Shown piece by piece: positions 16,542 to 23,670 of a DNA stretch of 64,000 bases. The notes under the pieces were generated by a model. That model ran no database searches and had not been told where the DNA came from. It saw only the letters and a list, made by a program, of their open reading frames with translations. The translations under genes were made by a program, and so were the position numbers. The stretch comes from Paenibacillus graminis (GTDB lineage: Bacteria; Bacillota; Bacilli; Paenibacillales; Paenibacillaceae): assembly GCF_000758705.1 (NCBI RefSeq), contig NZ_CP009287.1:5332001-5396000 (forward strand), in the 5' to 3' direction. Every line of letters begins with the position of its first letter. Position 1 is the stretch's first letter.

Positions 16542-16909
16542 GTCCGTTCCCCCTGCATCGTGATATATGCCGCCTCTGCCCTCTCTCGGGGTGTGGCGGT
16601 GGCTATCCGTACGCCTTCTTTTCGACTAATAATTTTGCCGCCTACCCAGCCCTGAATAATTGCTAATTCCCAAATGTAGCGCTCTCCGTCCACTTTGCAT
16701 GCTGCTGTCTGTACCTCTAGAGAGGCAGCAGGGTCGTTGCAGTAGTCTGGAGCGTCTGCCCACGCGTACGACTCATCAGCCTGCCATTGTCCATATGAGG
16801 GACCTTTTATGATCTGATAGCAATTCGCCGATTTTCTTACGCTGTACCCCATCAACTCCGCAAGCTTACGGTTAAGCTCCTGGTTGCTCCATTCCTTTAC
16901 TTGTGTCAT
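16538..16909 (-). CDS. Phage ABA-sandwich-like protein
   Basis: 123 residues. The pattern SYAWADAPDYCNDPAASLEVQTAAC (start; about 45-70) followed by an aromatic strand resembles the small alpha-beta-alpha sandwich proteins common in phage genomes, which read 'y..y.PS.dp..a..l...'. Overlaps both neighbours by four bases. Function unknown. Confidence 0.55.
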   Translation of the reverse strand: MTQVKEWSNQELNRKLAELMGYSVRKSANCYQIIKGPSYGQWQADESYAWADAPDYCNDPAASLEVQTAACKVDGERYIWELAIIQGWVGGKIISRKEGVRIATATPRERAEAAYITMQGERT

Positions 16910-17292
16910 GGCTGGGCCTCCCCTTCCTCAAGGGATTTTTCAAGGCATACAATCGCATTATGGGAAACGATTTTTATGTCTTGCGTATTCGTCAGCAACG
17001 CCAATGTTTCAAAAGATCCCTTCGCATTCTCCAGCGCCTCCCGTTGCCGGGCTATGGTCTGTTGTGCTTCTGCCAGCTCTGAACTGATCCGCTCTATGTC
17101 ACCGAGATACTTCTGATTAACTGCGAGTGCGGACTGAAGATCCACTTCAAGCTTTTTGATTTTGTTGATTGACTTTATGTCCGGCTTCTCTGCCTCTTCT
17201 AGAGCAGCCAGCAGCTCTTTAATGGACTCGCCGCCCAGTGATCCATACATTTCAAATGCTGCTTTCATTTGTTCTTTCCGTTCTGGTGTCAC
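16906..17292 (-). CDS. Coiled-coil phage protein
   Basis: 128 residues from GTG 17292, preferred because AAGGGG is seven bases upstream and GTGA overlaps the stop of the ASCH gene. A long heptad-type helix (about 45-95, Leu/Glu/Gln-rich) is followed by a short Cys-containing tail. Function unknown. Confidence 0.5.
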   Translation of the reverse strand: MTPERKEQMKAAFEMYGSLGGESIKELLAALEEAEKPDIKSINKIKKLEVDLQSALAVNQKYLGDIERISSELAEAQQTIARQREALENAKGSFETLALLTNTQDIKIVSHNAIVCLEKSLEEGEAQP

Positions 17293-17771
17293 GACTGCAC
17301 CCCTTCCCAATTCCACAAGCCCTGCTGCCCCTTGGCTGGGACCGGCTCTCGCAGCTGCTTAACATCCGCCAGTTCCCAGGCATAACGTCCATAATCATAA
17401 AAACCAAATTGATATTCATTTGATTCTTTCCCCAGCCAAATCTTTGGATATCCATCTTTCATCAAAACTGCGTCACCGGTGTGGTCGATGTGTATCTCGT
17501 AGCAATTCACCAATACAGCAGTTGCAACCACATTCCCCTCATGCATCCTATCTATAGCCCTTGAATTAATGCTGTACCTTTCATAAAAGCAATTCATGAT
17601 TGAGTTTTGAACACTTGTGGGAAGTGTGCGTAACATTGAAAGTGGTTCCTTTTTACTTGCATGGATAGCAATCTGCCCACGATAATTTGTCTTCCATCCT
17701 CGCGTTTCAAAATGCTTACCGCCAATTGCAATTAATGAAGCCCAAGGTTCATGTATGGTTATAGCCTTCAT
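17289..17771 (-). CDS. ASCH-domain protein
   Basis: 160 residues. Signature at the N-terminus: TIHEPWASLIAIGGKHFETR then RGQIAIHASK (about 4-40), and a C-terminal strand with LREPVPAKGQQGLWNW. ASCH folds resemble PUA domains and bind RNA or modified nucleotides; phage copies are frequent. Start-stop overlap with the upstream zinc protein gene. Confidence 0.8.
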   Translation of the reverse strand: MKAITIHEPWASLIAIGGKHFETRGWKTNYRGQIAIHASKKEPLSMLRTLPTSVQNSIMNCFYERYSINSRAIDRMHEGNVVATAVLVNCYEIHIDHTGDAVLMKDGYPKIWLGKESNEYQFGFYDYGRYAWELADVKQLREPVPAKGQQGLWNWEGVQS

Positions 17772-18337
17772 GTCCGCTCTCCTTTCAATCTGGATGTGTA
17801 TTTCGGGTCATACTCTACTTCGACGATGAATTCTGTTCCACAGATCCGGCACTCAACATCATGTTCCCCGGGTTCATGTACTTCTTCGCATGATTCCTCT
17901 GAAAAGCATACTGGGCAAATTGTCTTGTCTTCCCTGTAACAATCCCACTCATCAAGCTCCAACTCTTTGGCGCGGGCAAGAGCAGCCTTCTCTTTTTCTA
18001 AGCGCTCTTTCTCCTTACACTCATTACATTCAAATCCCTTAGGGTGCCCCCAATGAGGAGTTTGTGCTTCATGACGTTTCTTGCCGCATGTTATACAGCC
18101 GTCATGTTCGTCACAATTTACGTAGCTCCAATCTTTTGAACCCAAGCACACCACACATCCACACACCCAATACCAACCATCCTCAAACCGCTCTGCATAT
18201 AGTCCGCGTTGCGGCGGATCAAGACGAACCTCATTATCTTTGCCCGAATTCCAAACGCTTGAATTACCACAACGGCTTCTGTTTTCCCAATCAAGTGGAA
18301 TCTCTGGGATTGGGATTTTTATGTCTTTAAGGCTCAT
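17768..18337 (-). CDS. Zinc-ribbon phage protein
   Basis: 189 residues from ATG 18337, chosen for its ATGA overlap with the upstream stop. Several CxxC pairs: CVVC near 60, CITCGKK near 78, CNEC near 100, CPVC near 140 and CRIC near 163, so up to two or three zinc sites separated by a charged helix. Probably an adaptor; no family recognised. Confidence 0.5.
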   Translation of the reverse strand: MSLKDIKIPIPEIPLDWENRSRCGNSSVWNSGKDNEVRLDPPQRGLYAERFEDGWYWVCGCVVCLGSKDWSYVNCDEHDGCITCGKKRHEAQTPHWGHPKGFECNECKEKERLEKEKAALARAKELELDEWDCYREDKTICPVCFSEESCEEVHEPGEHDVECRICGTEFIVEVEYDPKYTSRLKGERT

Positions 18338-18738
18338 ACCTTCACCGCCTCTCCCCGAGTTATCACGGTCACATCTGGCCGGAATCCCCATGCCGCTCTA
18401 TTGTCAAATTCAACAGTTCCAGATGGGCATATTTTTGTTATGATGTGAGGCTTGTTGAGATTAAAGTCAGCATTAGATCCTCCGCTGCCCATGCGTGTAA
18501 TCATCACGGTATCACCTACATTAGCCCCAAGACGTTCAACATCTCTTGCAATCTCCTGAGCTTCGTAATGCTCCTCGTCTATCTGATGAGTCAGCAGCCG
18601 GTAAAATCCACCTTCTGGCGCTTCAGCTTGGTAAAGATCAGGTTTTCCGCCATGGTGATAATAGTCGAAATAGATACGTGCACCTTCAAGTTCTTGCCCG
18701 CAGCATGGGTGATTTGGATCAATGATTTTAACCTTCAT
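18334..18738 (-). CDS. Phage protein, unknown
   Basis: 134 residues with AAGGAGAG seven bases before ATG. Contains PNHPCCGQELEGARIYF at the start and a Gly/Ser-rich turn (GSGGSNADF, about 83-91). Its start lies 87 bases from two divergent plus-strand genes. No family recognised. Confidence 0.5.
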   Translation of the reverse strand: MKVKIIDPNHPCCGQELEGARIYFDYYHHGGKPDLYQAEAPEGGFYRLLTHQIDEEHYEAQEIARDVERLGANVGDTVMITRMGSGGSNADFNLNKPHIITKICPSGTVEFDNRAAWGFRPDVTVITRGEAVKV

Positions 18739-18825
18739 CGTTTATCTCTCCTTATAGGGGCTTTGCCCCGGTGGTATTTGCAACGTCCTTAGCCCAATAG
18801 CGTAAGATTGATAAAGGAGTTGAAT

Positions 18826-18909
18826 ATGATGGGTCTTGCTTATTGGGCGTTTATACTTTTGGTGATTATTATTGCTGGTGGATTAATTGGGCTAAAAAAG
18901 CGCAAATGA
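18826..18909 (+). CDS. 27-residue single-TM peptide
   Basis: ATG 18826 follows AAGGAG by six bases. The peptide is MMGLAYWAFILLVIII..., one hydrophobic helix with a basic KKRK end, the general form of type I toxin or holin-like peptides and of small prophage membrane proteins. It precedes a second membrane gene on the same strand. Coding is supported by the ribosome site and topology only. Confidence 0.5.
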   Translation: MMGLAYWAFILLVIIIAGGLIGLKKRK

Positions 18910-18974
18910 TCTATAGGGCTATAACAGCCCCTCATTTTGCTCAATTTTGTAGACTTAGGAAAGGAACTGATCAT

Positions 18975-19184
18975 ATGTTCATTTTTATTTTTCTTCTTGG
19001 TAGTGCTGTAATTGCTCTTGGTATCTTTGCAATTAGGCATCCAGATTCATGGTGGTTTAAGCGTATAGGTGATGATCGTGAACCCAGTGAAGGGTGGATG
19101 GGCTATATAAAATTTGCTGGGAAGATAACAATTGGATTGGGTGTAATGATTATCATATTTGGCACACAATATCTCACTGGTTAA
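18975..19184 (+). CDS. Small membrane protein, two TM segments
   Basis: 69 residues from ATG 18975, which follows AAAGGA by eight bases. TM1 at about 2-20 and TM2 at about 48-65, with a conserved-looking DSWWFKRIGDDREPSEGW loop between. Resembles small membrane proteins of unknown function found in Firmicutes. Opposite in direction to surrounding genes, so likely expressed in the lysogen. Confidence 0.6.
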   Translation: MFIFIFLLGSAVIALGIFAIRHPDSWWFKRIGDDREPSEGWMGYIKFAGKITIGLGVMIIIFGTQYLTG

Positions 19185-19221
19185 TCAAACACAATCAATA
19201 AGTAGGCGATATGACAACCAC

Positions 19222-19476
19222 TTATTTGTTTACCTTTTCCGTTTTAGATACCTGATTCATCCCTTTTCTTGTGAGCACTATTGTTCTTGACTGATACCTC
19301 TTCCAGCGCAGCATTTTCTTCTCTTCCAGCCGTTCGATAAAGGAATGAGTTGTCGATAATGACTTGTGGCCCATGGCTTCAGCAATCTCGCGTAGAGTCG
19401 GCGGGAATTGACATTCAAAAGAGTGACTATCTATAAAGTCGATGATTTCCTGTTGCTTTCGGGATATTGCCTTCAT
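19222..19476 (-). CDS. LexA-type winged-helix protein without peptidase domain
   Basis: 84 residues from ATG 19476 (GGGAGG seven bases upstream). It matches the LexA N-terminal DNA-binding domain: KQQEIIDFIDSH, FPPTLREIAEAMG, recognition helix STTHSFIERLEEK, then a wing. The LexA autocleavage/dimerisation domain is absent. It may be a phage transcription factor; binding to host SOS boxes is possible but unproven. Confidence 0.75.
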   Translation of the reverse strand: MKAISRKQQEIIDFIDSHSFECQFPPTLREIAEAMGHKSLSTTHSFIERLEEKKMLRWKRYQSRTIVLTRKGMNQVSKTEKVNK

Positions 19477-19514
19477 GCTCAATCCTCCCGTTCGGAGTAA
19501 TTAGTTCATTAATT

Positions 19515-19817
19515 TTATTCCGTTGTTACACGAACTTTCTTGGTATTTATTCCGGTCTTTCTCACCTGTTTCAACCATTCTGTTTCTCGTTTTTCGGCTA
19601 TTTGATCAATCATATCTATCAAGTTCACGCGAATGTATTCCCGACAATCATCAGCTATAACTCCACACGTAACAGCCTCACTTGATATAAGCGCTAATAG
19701 ATGATCTACTTCCTCTAATTTGCGATATATATCTAATTCGTAAGATTCAAAAATAGGTATCAATTCACGTTTGTTTACAAGATCCCTTATATGTGCAGGA
19801 TCACGAGCCTTTGCCAT
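19515..19817 (-). CDS. Phage protein, unknown
   Basis: 100 residues, predominantly helical and charged (MAKARDPAHIRDLVNKRELI). Basic C-terminus. Lies 18 bases after the HNH gene. No family recognised. Confidence 0.5.
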   Translation of the reverse strand: MAKARDPAHIRDLVNKRELIPIFESYELDIYRKLEEVDHLLALISSEAVTCGVIADDCREYIRVNLIDMIDQIAEKRETEWLKQVRKTGINTKKVRVTTE

Positions 19818-19835
19818 GTGAAGCCCTCCTAAATC

Positions 19836-20513
19836 CTAATCATCGAAATGTTCTCCATAGCTGTATACCTTCGGTTCTTCTAGCGGTCTTCCAAATACGT
19901 CAGCCATCAGTGTTGTGAACACTGCCATATCCTTATCTTCAAATGATTGAAGCAAACGGACTTCTTTCACCTTAAGGCTTCTGCCAGCTGCGGCAGCTAG
20001 GAGATCCACTACTGGTTGTATCTGATTCTCACGCTGTTGCTTTTCTTGTTCCTTTTGTTGCTGAACAGCAAGTTTGTGATTGTATTCATCCCAGTCTTTT
20101 TCATCAAACCAGAAGTGATCTCCGTATTTTTCAAGATAAACTGAAATCCAATATTGAAGGAGTTCATCAGTTATTTGGATTTTGTCGTGACAAGGCCAGC
20201 AAACCCTAAGTCCGTTCGTTTTTACGCCCCGCCCCTTCCGCCCTTTCGGCCACACATGGTGCGTGGTGTTTGAAGCAGCTGATTTACAACACGGACATAT
20301 AGTTCCTTGTTCCGCAATAAGTTCATTTACGACTTCCTTCGGGAACTCACAACGGTCCTTTGAGCTTTGTCCTGATTTGTGATGAGCAAGGAGTCCCTTC
20401 TTCCACTCTGGAATTTCCTTTTTGGCCTTCGGTTTGTTTGATCGCAAGCTGTTGTAAGTCTTCTTCTCCTTGACTGTTTTTTCGGGTTTCCAGAATGTTT
20501 GATGTTCTCCCAT
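19836..20513 (-). CDS. HNH-type nuclease-like protein
   Basis: 225 residues. CPCC (about 75-78), THHVWPKG (about 86-93) and NGLRVCWPCHDKI (about 103-115) form a zinc-HNH motif of the type found in phage endonucleases; the C-terminal half is a Gln/Glu-rich helix. HNH genes often cooperate with terminase or act as homing enzymes, but this one is far from terminase. The N-terminal 60 residues are very basic. Confidence 0.6.
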   Translation of the reverse strand: MGEHQTFWKPEKTVKEKKTYNSLRSNKPKAKKEIPEWKKGLLAHHKSGQSSKDRCEFPKEVVNELIAEQGTICPCCKSAASNTTHHVWPKGRKGRGVKTNGLRVCWPCHDKIQITDELLQYWISVYLEKYGDHFWFDEKDWDEYNHKLAVQQQKEQEKQQRENQIQPVVDLLAAAAGRSLKVKEVRLLQSFEDKDMAVFTTLMADVFGRPLEEPKVYSYGEHFDD

Positions 20514-20566
20514 GCTCTTTTACACCTCCTATGTATCTATTCTATGGCTATATCATTGCTGTTCCG

Positions 20567-20599
20567 CTGCGGTGTTACTGCGGTGTTACTGCGGTTTTA
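20567..20599. repeat. Three tandem 11-bp repeats
   Basis: CTGCGGTGTTA twice followed by CTGCGGTTTTA, directly adjacent, in the 83-base gap between the HNH gene and the 20597 gene; the last copy contains the stop codon of the latter. Could be a slipped-strand duplication or iteron-like sites. Confidence 0.6.
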
Positions 20600-20770
20600 T
20601 GAGATGCGTTCCAAGTAACCAGCCTGTTCGAGCGTTGCATAATGACGTTCACGCTCAGCGGCGGTAAAGTGGATCGGTAGTACAGTGTGAGCAGCATAAA
20701 AGGCAATTGCTTCTCTGATTTCCTGTGGTTGATCGTCAAGTTCAGCAAGATCAAGTCTCTTTTTAGTCAT
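20597..20770 (-). CDS. Small phage protein (57 aa), unknown
   Basis: ATG 20770 chosen for AGAGGAG seven bases upstream. Sequence starts MTKKRLDLAELDDQP and is mostly helical. It is the first gene of the leftward accessory operon, directly downstream of the operator region at 20816-20873 and of an AGGAAAACTTTCCT palindrome, so it is probably the first target of the XRE protein at 20937. Confidence 0.5.
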   Translation of the reverse strand: MTKKRLDLAELDDQPQEIREAIAFYAAHTVLPIHFTAAERERHYATLEQAGYLERIS

Positions 20771-20815
20771 ACATTCGCTCCTCTGCACCTAAGGAAAACT
20801 TTCCTTTGGAATATT

Positions 20816-20914
20816 TATTCGTTATCGCATTTCGTATATTTATCTGTAACTCAATAATATACGATATCGAATATAGAGTCAATGCGTCTTGCTAAAAAAT
20901 ATTCGCTATCGTAT
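20816..20914. promoter_or_regulatory. Three 15-bp operators of the second XRE switch
   Basis: TATTCGTTATCGCAT (20816-20830), its inverted form ATACGATATCGAATA (20859-20873) and TATTCGCTATCGTAT (20900-20914), sharing TATTCGnTATCGyAT. Centres are 43 and 41 bases apart, about four helical turns. The third lies inside the spacer of the XRE promoter; the other two precede the leftward gene. Confidence 0.75.
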
Positions 20915-20917
20915 AAT
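20889..20917 (+). promoter_or_regulatory. Promoter of the 68-residue XRE gene
   Basis: TTGCTA (20889-20894), 17-base spacer, perfect TATAAT (20912-20917), twenty bases before the ATG. An operator overlaps spacer and -10, which fits autoregulation. Confidence 0.75.
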
Positions 20918-20936
20918 CGATGCAAGAGGTGATATC

Positions 20937-21143
20937 ATGAGCAATGTTAAGCCCAATCTAATGCCTTTATTAAAAGAACTAGGTCTTACCCAAATGCAGT
21001 TATCTGAGAAGTCCGGCGTACCTCAAGGATCAATCAGCAGATTTGATAAAAATACTCGGCATGAGGCGAATCACTTATTCGCTATCTCTGAAGCATTAGG
21101 AGTACCGATTGAAAAGTTGTTTATAAGGGAGCAAGAGGAATAA
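20937..21143 (+). CDS. XRE-family regulator, minimal HTH
   Basis: 68 residues from ATG 20937 (AGAGGTG five bases upstream). It is only a helix-turn-helix: LTQMQLSEKSGVPQGSISRFDK (about 18-39) then FAISEALGVPIEKLF. Three matching operators and its own promoter lie upstream, and its orientation is opposite to the accessory operon, so it likely represses that operon and itself. This is a second switch besides the one at 29.7 kb. Confidence 0.75.
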   Translation: MSNVKPNLMPLLKELGLTQMQLSEKSGVPQGSISRFDKNTRHEANHLFAISEALGVPIEKLFIREQEE

Positions 21144-21148
21144 ATCCT

Positions 21149-21337
21149 CTATGCTCCTTCTTTATTGTGTTTTGATTTCTTGGTGATTTTTTTCGGTGGT
21201 GTGTTCGGCTTAGCGTTGTGGTCCCAAAACGTATCTTGTGGCATGTCCCGGTACTTCTGTAGTTCTTCATTGGATAGATAATAGCGAGTGTAAGTTCCAC
21301 TTGGTCCAGATATTATTTCTTCTTCTCCTTCTTTCAT
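21149..21337 (-). CDS. Small phage protein, unknown
   Basis: 62 residues; GAGGAG precedes the ATG. Mixed polar sequence with a basic end (KKITKKSKHNKEGA). Follows the methyltransferase gene by 12 bases on the same strand and converges with the XRE gene. No family recognised. Confidence 0.5.
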   Translation of the reverse strand: MKEGEEEIISGPSGTYTRYYLSNEELQKYRDMPQDTFWDHNAKPNTPPKKITKKSKHNKEGA

Positions 21338-21348
21338 GACTACACTCC

Positions 21349-23397
21349 TCAGTGAAGTATTTGCTTTTCCTCATTAACTTCAGGTTGTACCCAAACCGGA
21401 TTCCAACTCATTTCAAAACCTACGCCCTGCTCTGACATGACCATAGCCATCAAAATTACGTTTGCCATGCCCTCAGCTGCATCAGGTGGAACCGCGTTTC
21501 CTACATACTCTCTGGCCTTTGCATCGCTGCATCCGTCAATCTGGAAAGGCCTGCCGTCAGGAAGGTATCTCGGGAATCCTTGTAGACCAACTGCCAGCTC
21601 GTAAGTTGTGAAAGGACGGTGCCAAGTCCCATCCACCGAGATAATCATCATCACACAACGCTCGTTATATTCCGGTATTCTCGGATCTGCAATAGCTGCA
21701 TTTCTAGAATGAACATCCCCAGAACCTGTTACTGTCGTGGCGGTTTCATCCCACTTTTGAACACCGTATGAACCTGATCTTGGCTTACATCCTAACCTTG
21801 GGTCGTTGATTGATGCTGCTCCGCATTGAACATCTGTCTGCCCAAGCACAGTATTTGCAGCTTCATTCCAATCTTCCACCCGGTATGTCCCGGGGTAACG
21901 TTGACTCCTGGTATTTAGCCTTGGGTCAGCTACTGACTGCGCTCCGCTGCCCAATGTATCTTCTCCAGTGACAGTATGCCCCTGCTCATCCCATGGACGA
22001 ACTGTGTATCCATTGCTTCTTCTGGCACCATCACGTCCGTTCACTCGCGGATCAGCAACGGATGATGCAGAATTCATAATCCGGGCTGCGCCCCTGACCG
22101 TCTTAGAGGTCTTTCCCCAATCCTGCACTCCGTACCCATCCACTCTGTTGTAGTCGCCATCGTAGTGATCTCCTGGAGTGCGAGGATCTGCGATAGCCAG
22201 TGCCCCGCTTCCGAATCTCGTTCCCGTTACACAAGGGGCTGGTTCATCGCACCGGACAATTCGATAAACCCCCGGATGCCTTCCTTCTCGATCGCTGAGT
22301 CTTGGGTCTCCAACAGATAAGGCCCCATTGTTAGGACGTGCTGCTCCGGTCACTGTCGGGCTCACATCATCATATTTTGAGACTCTATATATGGTCGGAT
22401 GTGTACCTTCTTTAAAGCCCGTTCTAGGATCGTTTACTGCCGATAAACCGTTACTCCTGCCAACACCAGCACCGCCCGTTACCGTTCTCCCTGGCTTATC
22501 CCATTCATCAATTGCCCACGCCCCGGCTCGCGGTTCATGTTCGAGTCTGTACTTTTCAAACTCAACACCTTCAAGGTCTCGCCAGTCACCTCCAGCTGGA
22601 ATAAAGGCAAGTCGTTCCCAAGTCTTCCGTTGAAGCATTGGGAGACGGTGCATAGGTCCACCGTTCACTTCATCCCCAGGCATTGGAAGGTTGCCTATAA
22701 CTTCACCAATCGTTTTCAATGTCTTAATTTCAGGTTTATATACAAAGGCCGGCATACGCTTTTCATTTCTGGCTATGAGCAAATATCGTTTGCGATGTTG
22801 CCCCAAGCCTCCGATCTCCCCGCAGTCGTGAGTTTCATCGTTAACCGCATAGCCATATTTGATGAGTGTATCTTTGATCTTTTTGAGGATGTGTTTACCT
22901 CTTGTCATAATGCGCGGTACATTTTCCAACAAGAATAACGCAGGAAGTTCGCCGCCGTAGTCCCGACATGCTGTTAAGGAAAGATCGATTCCTCGAATGG
23001 TTAAGAGGTTCAGCGCCTGATACTTCTTACTGCTTGCCGACTTCTCCGGGAGCAAGCCGCTGAATCCCTTGCAAGGCGGCGAGGTGAAAATGACGTCTGG
23101 AACCTCTTCACCGAAAGCTTTCCATAGATCCCACGCATCTGCTTCGTGCCAATTTGTCGGAGGCTCAGCAACACCGTGGAAATCACGGTACTGCTGATGA
23201 TCGAATAAATCCATTCGTACAGCCTTTCCACCTGTAATCTGTTCGTAGTTTCGGCAGACAACTGGATCAGAGTCGATACTGCATAGGCTGCGGAACCGTG
23301 CTGTTTTATTCATGTACTCAGCTCTGGCACCCTTAAAGCCCAGTGCACCGCCACCCAATCCCCCGAAAAGAAAAGCAACTGAGTATTGAGTTCTCAT
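21349..23397 (-). CDS. C5-cytosine DNA methyltransferase with seven tandem modules
   Basis: 682 residues, nearly twice a standard Dcm. Motif I FGGLGGGALG (11-20), motif IV SPPCKGFSG with catalytic Cys109, motif VI ENV (158-160), QHRKRY motif VIII (200-205), motif X REYVGNAVPP (629-638). Residues about 292-575 hold seven imperfect repeats of roughly 40 residues, each reading Y.V..WDe...TVTG....GA.SVADPR. TVTG-type strings mark the target-recognition region of C5 enzymes, so these look like repeated recognition modules. Likely protects phage DNA from host restriction. Its start overlaps the upstream stop by four bases. Confidence 0.88.
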   Translation of the reverse strand: MRTQYSVAFLFGGLGGGALGFKGARAEYMNKTARFRSLCSIDSDPVVCRNYEQITGGKAVRMDLFDHQQYRDFHGVAEPPTNWHEADAWDLWKAFGEEVPDVIFTSPPCKGFSGLLPEKSASSKKYQALNLLTIRGIDLSLTACRDYGGELPALFLLENVPRIMTRGKHILKKIKDTLIKYGYAVNDETHDCGEIGGLGQHRKRYLLIARNEKRMPAFVYKPEIKTLKTIGEVIGNLPMPGDEVNGGPMHRLPMLQRKTWERLAFIPAGGDWRDLEGVEFEKYRLEHEPRAGAWAIDEWDKPGRTVTGGAGVGRSNGLSAVNDPRTGFKEGTHPTIYRVSKYDDVSPTVTGAARPNNGALSVGDPRLSDREGRHPGVYRIVRCDEPAPCVTGTRFGSGALAIADPRTPGDHYDGDYNRVDGYGVQDWGKTSKTVRGAARIMNSASSVADPRVNGRDGARRSNGYTVRPWDEQGHTVTGEDTLGSGAQSVADPRLNTRSQRYPGTYRVEDWNEAANTVLGQTDVQCGAASINDPRLGCKPRSGSYGVQKWDETATTVTGSGDVHSRNAAIADPRIPEYNERCVMMIISVDGTWHRPFTTYELAVGLQGFPRYLPDGRPFQIDGCSDAKAREYVGNAVPPDAAEGMANVILMAMVMSEQGVGFEMSWNPVWVQPEVNEEKQILH

Positions 23398-23582
23398 TTA
23401 ATCACCTCGCTTTCGGGGTACATGAGGATATCGTCCGTAATTTCAAAACTCTGTTGATTGGGATCGGTATCAGCAGCCTTTAACTGTTCCATCTTCCAAA
23501 TGATCCGAGACAATTCGCTTTTGTCGTGTTCATCCAGGTATCTATCGATATCAGCGCTAAATAAAGTGATAACTTTGCTCAT
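23394..23582 (-). CDS. Small phage protein, unknown
   Basis: About 62 residues from ATG 23582 (GAAGG nine bases upstream); ATG 23588 is an alternative. Begins MSKVITLFSADIDRYLDEHD, acidic. Coupled to the methyltransferase by a four-base overlap, so it may be its accessory. No family recognised. Confidence 0.5.
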   Translation of the reverse strand: MSKVITLFSADIDRYLDEHDKSELSRIIWKMEQLKAADTDPNQQSFEITDDILMYPESEVIK

Positions 23583-23670
23583 CTTCATCGACCTTCCATT
23601 CTTCATTATTTCTATCAATTAAGTGAGAATTAATCCTGCATCTTTCCATGGGTTTCACTTTGTTTTCGGT

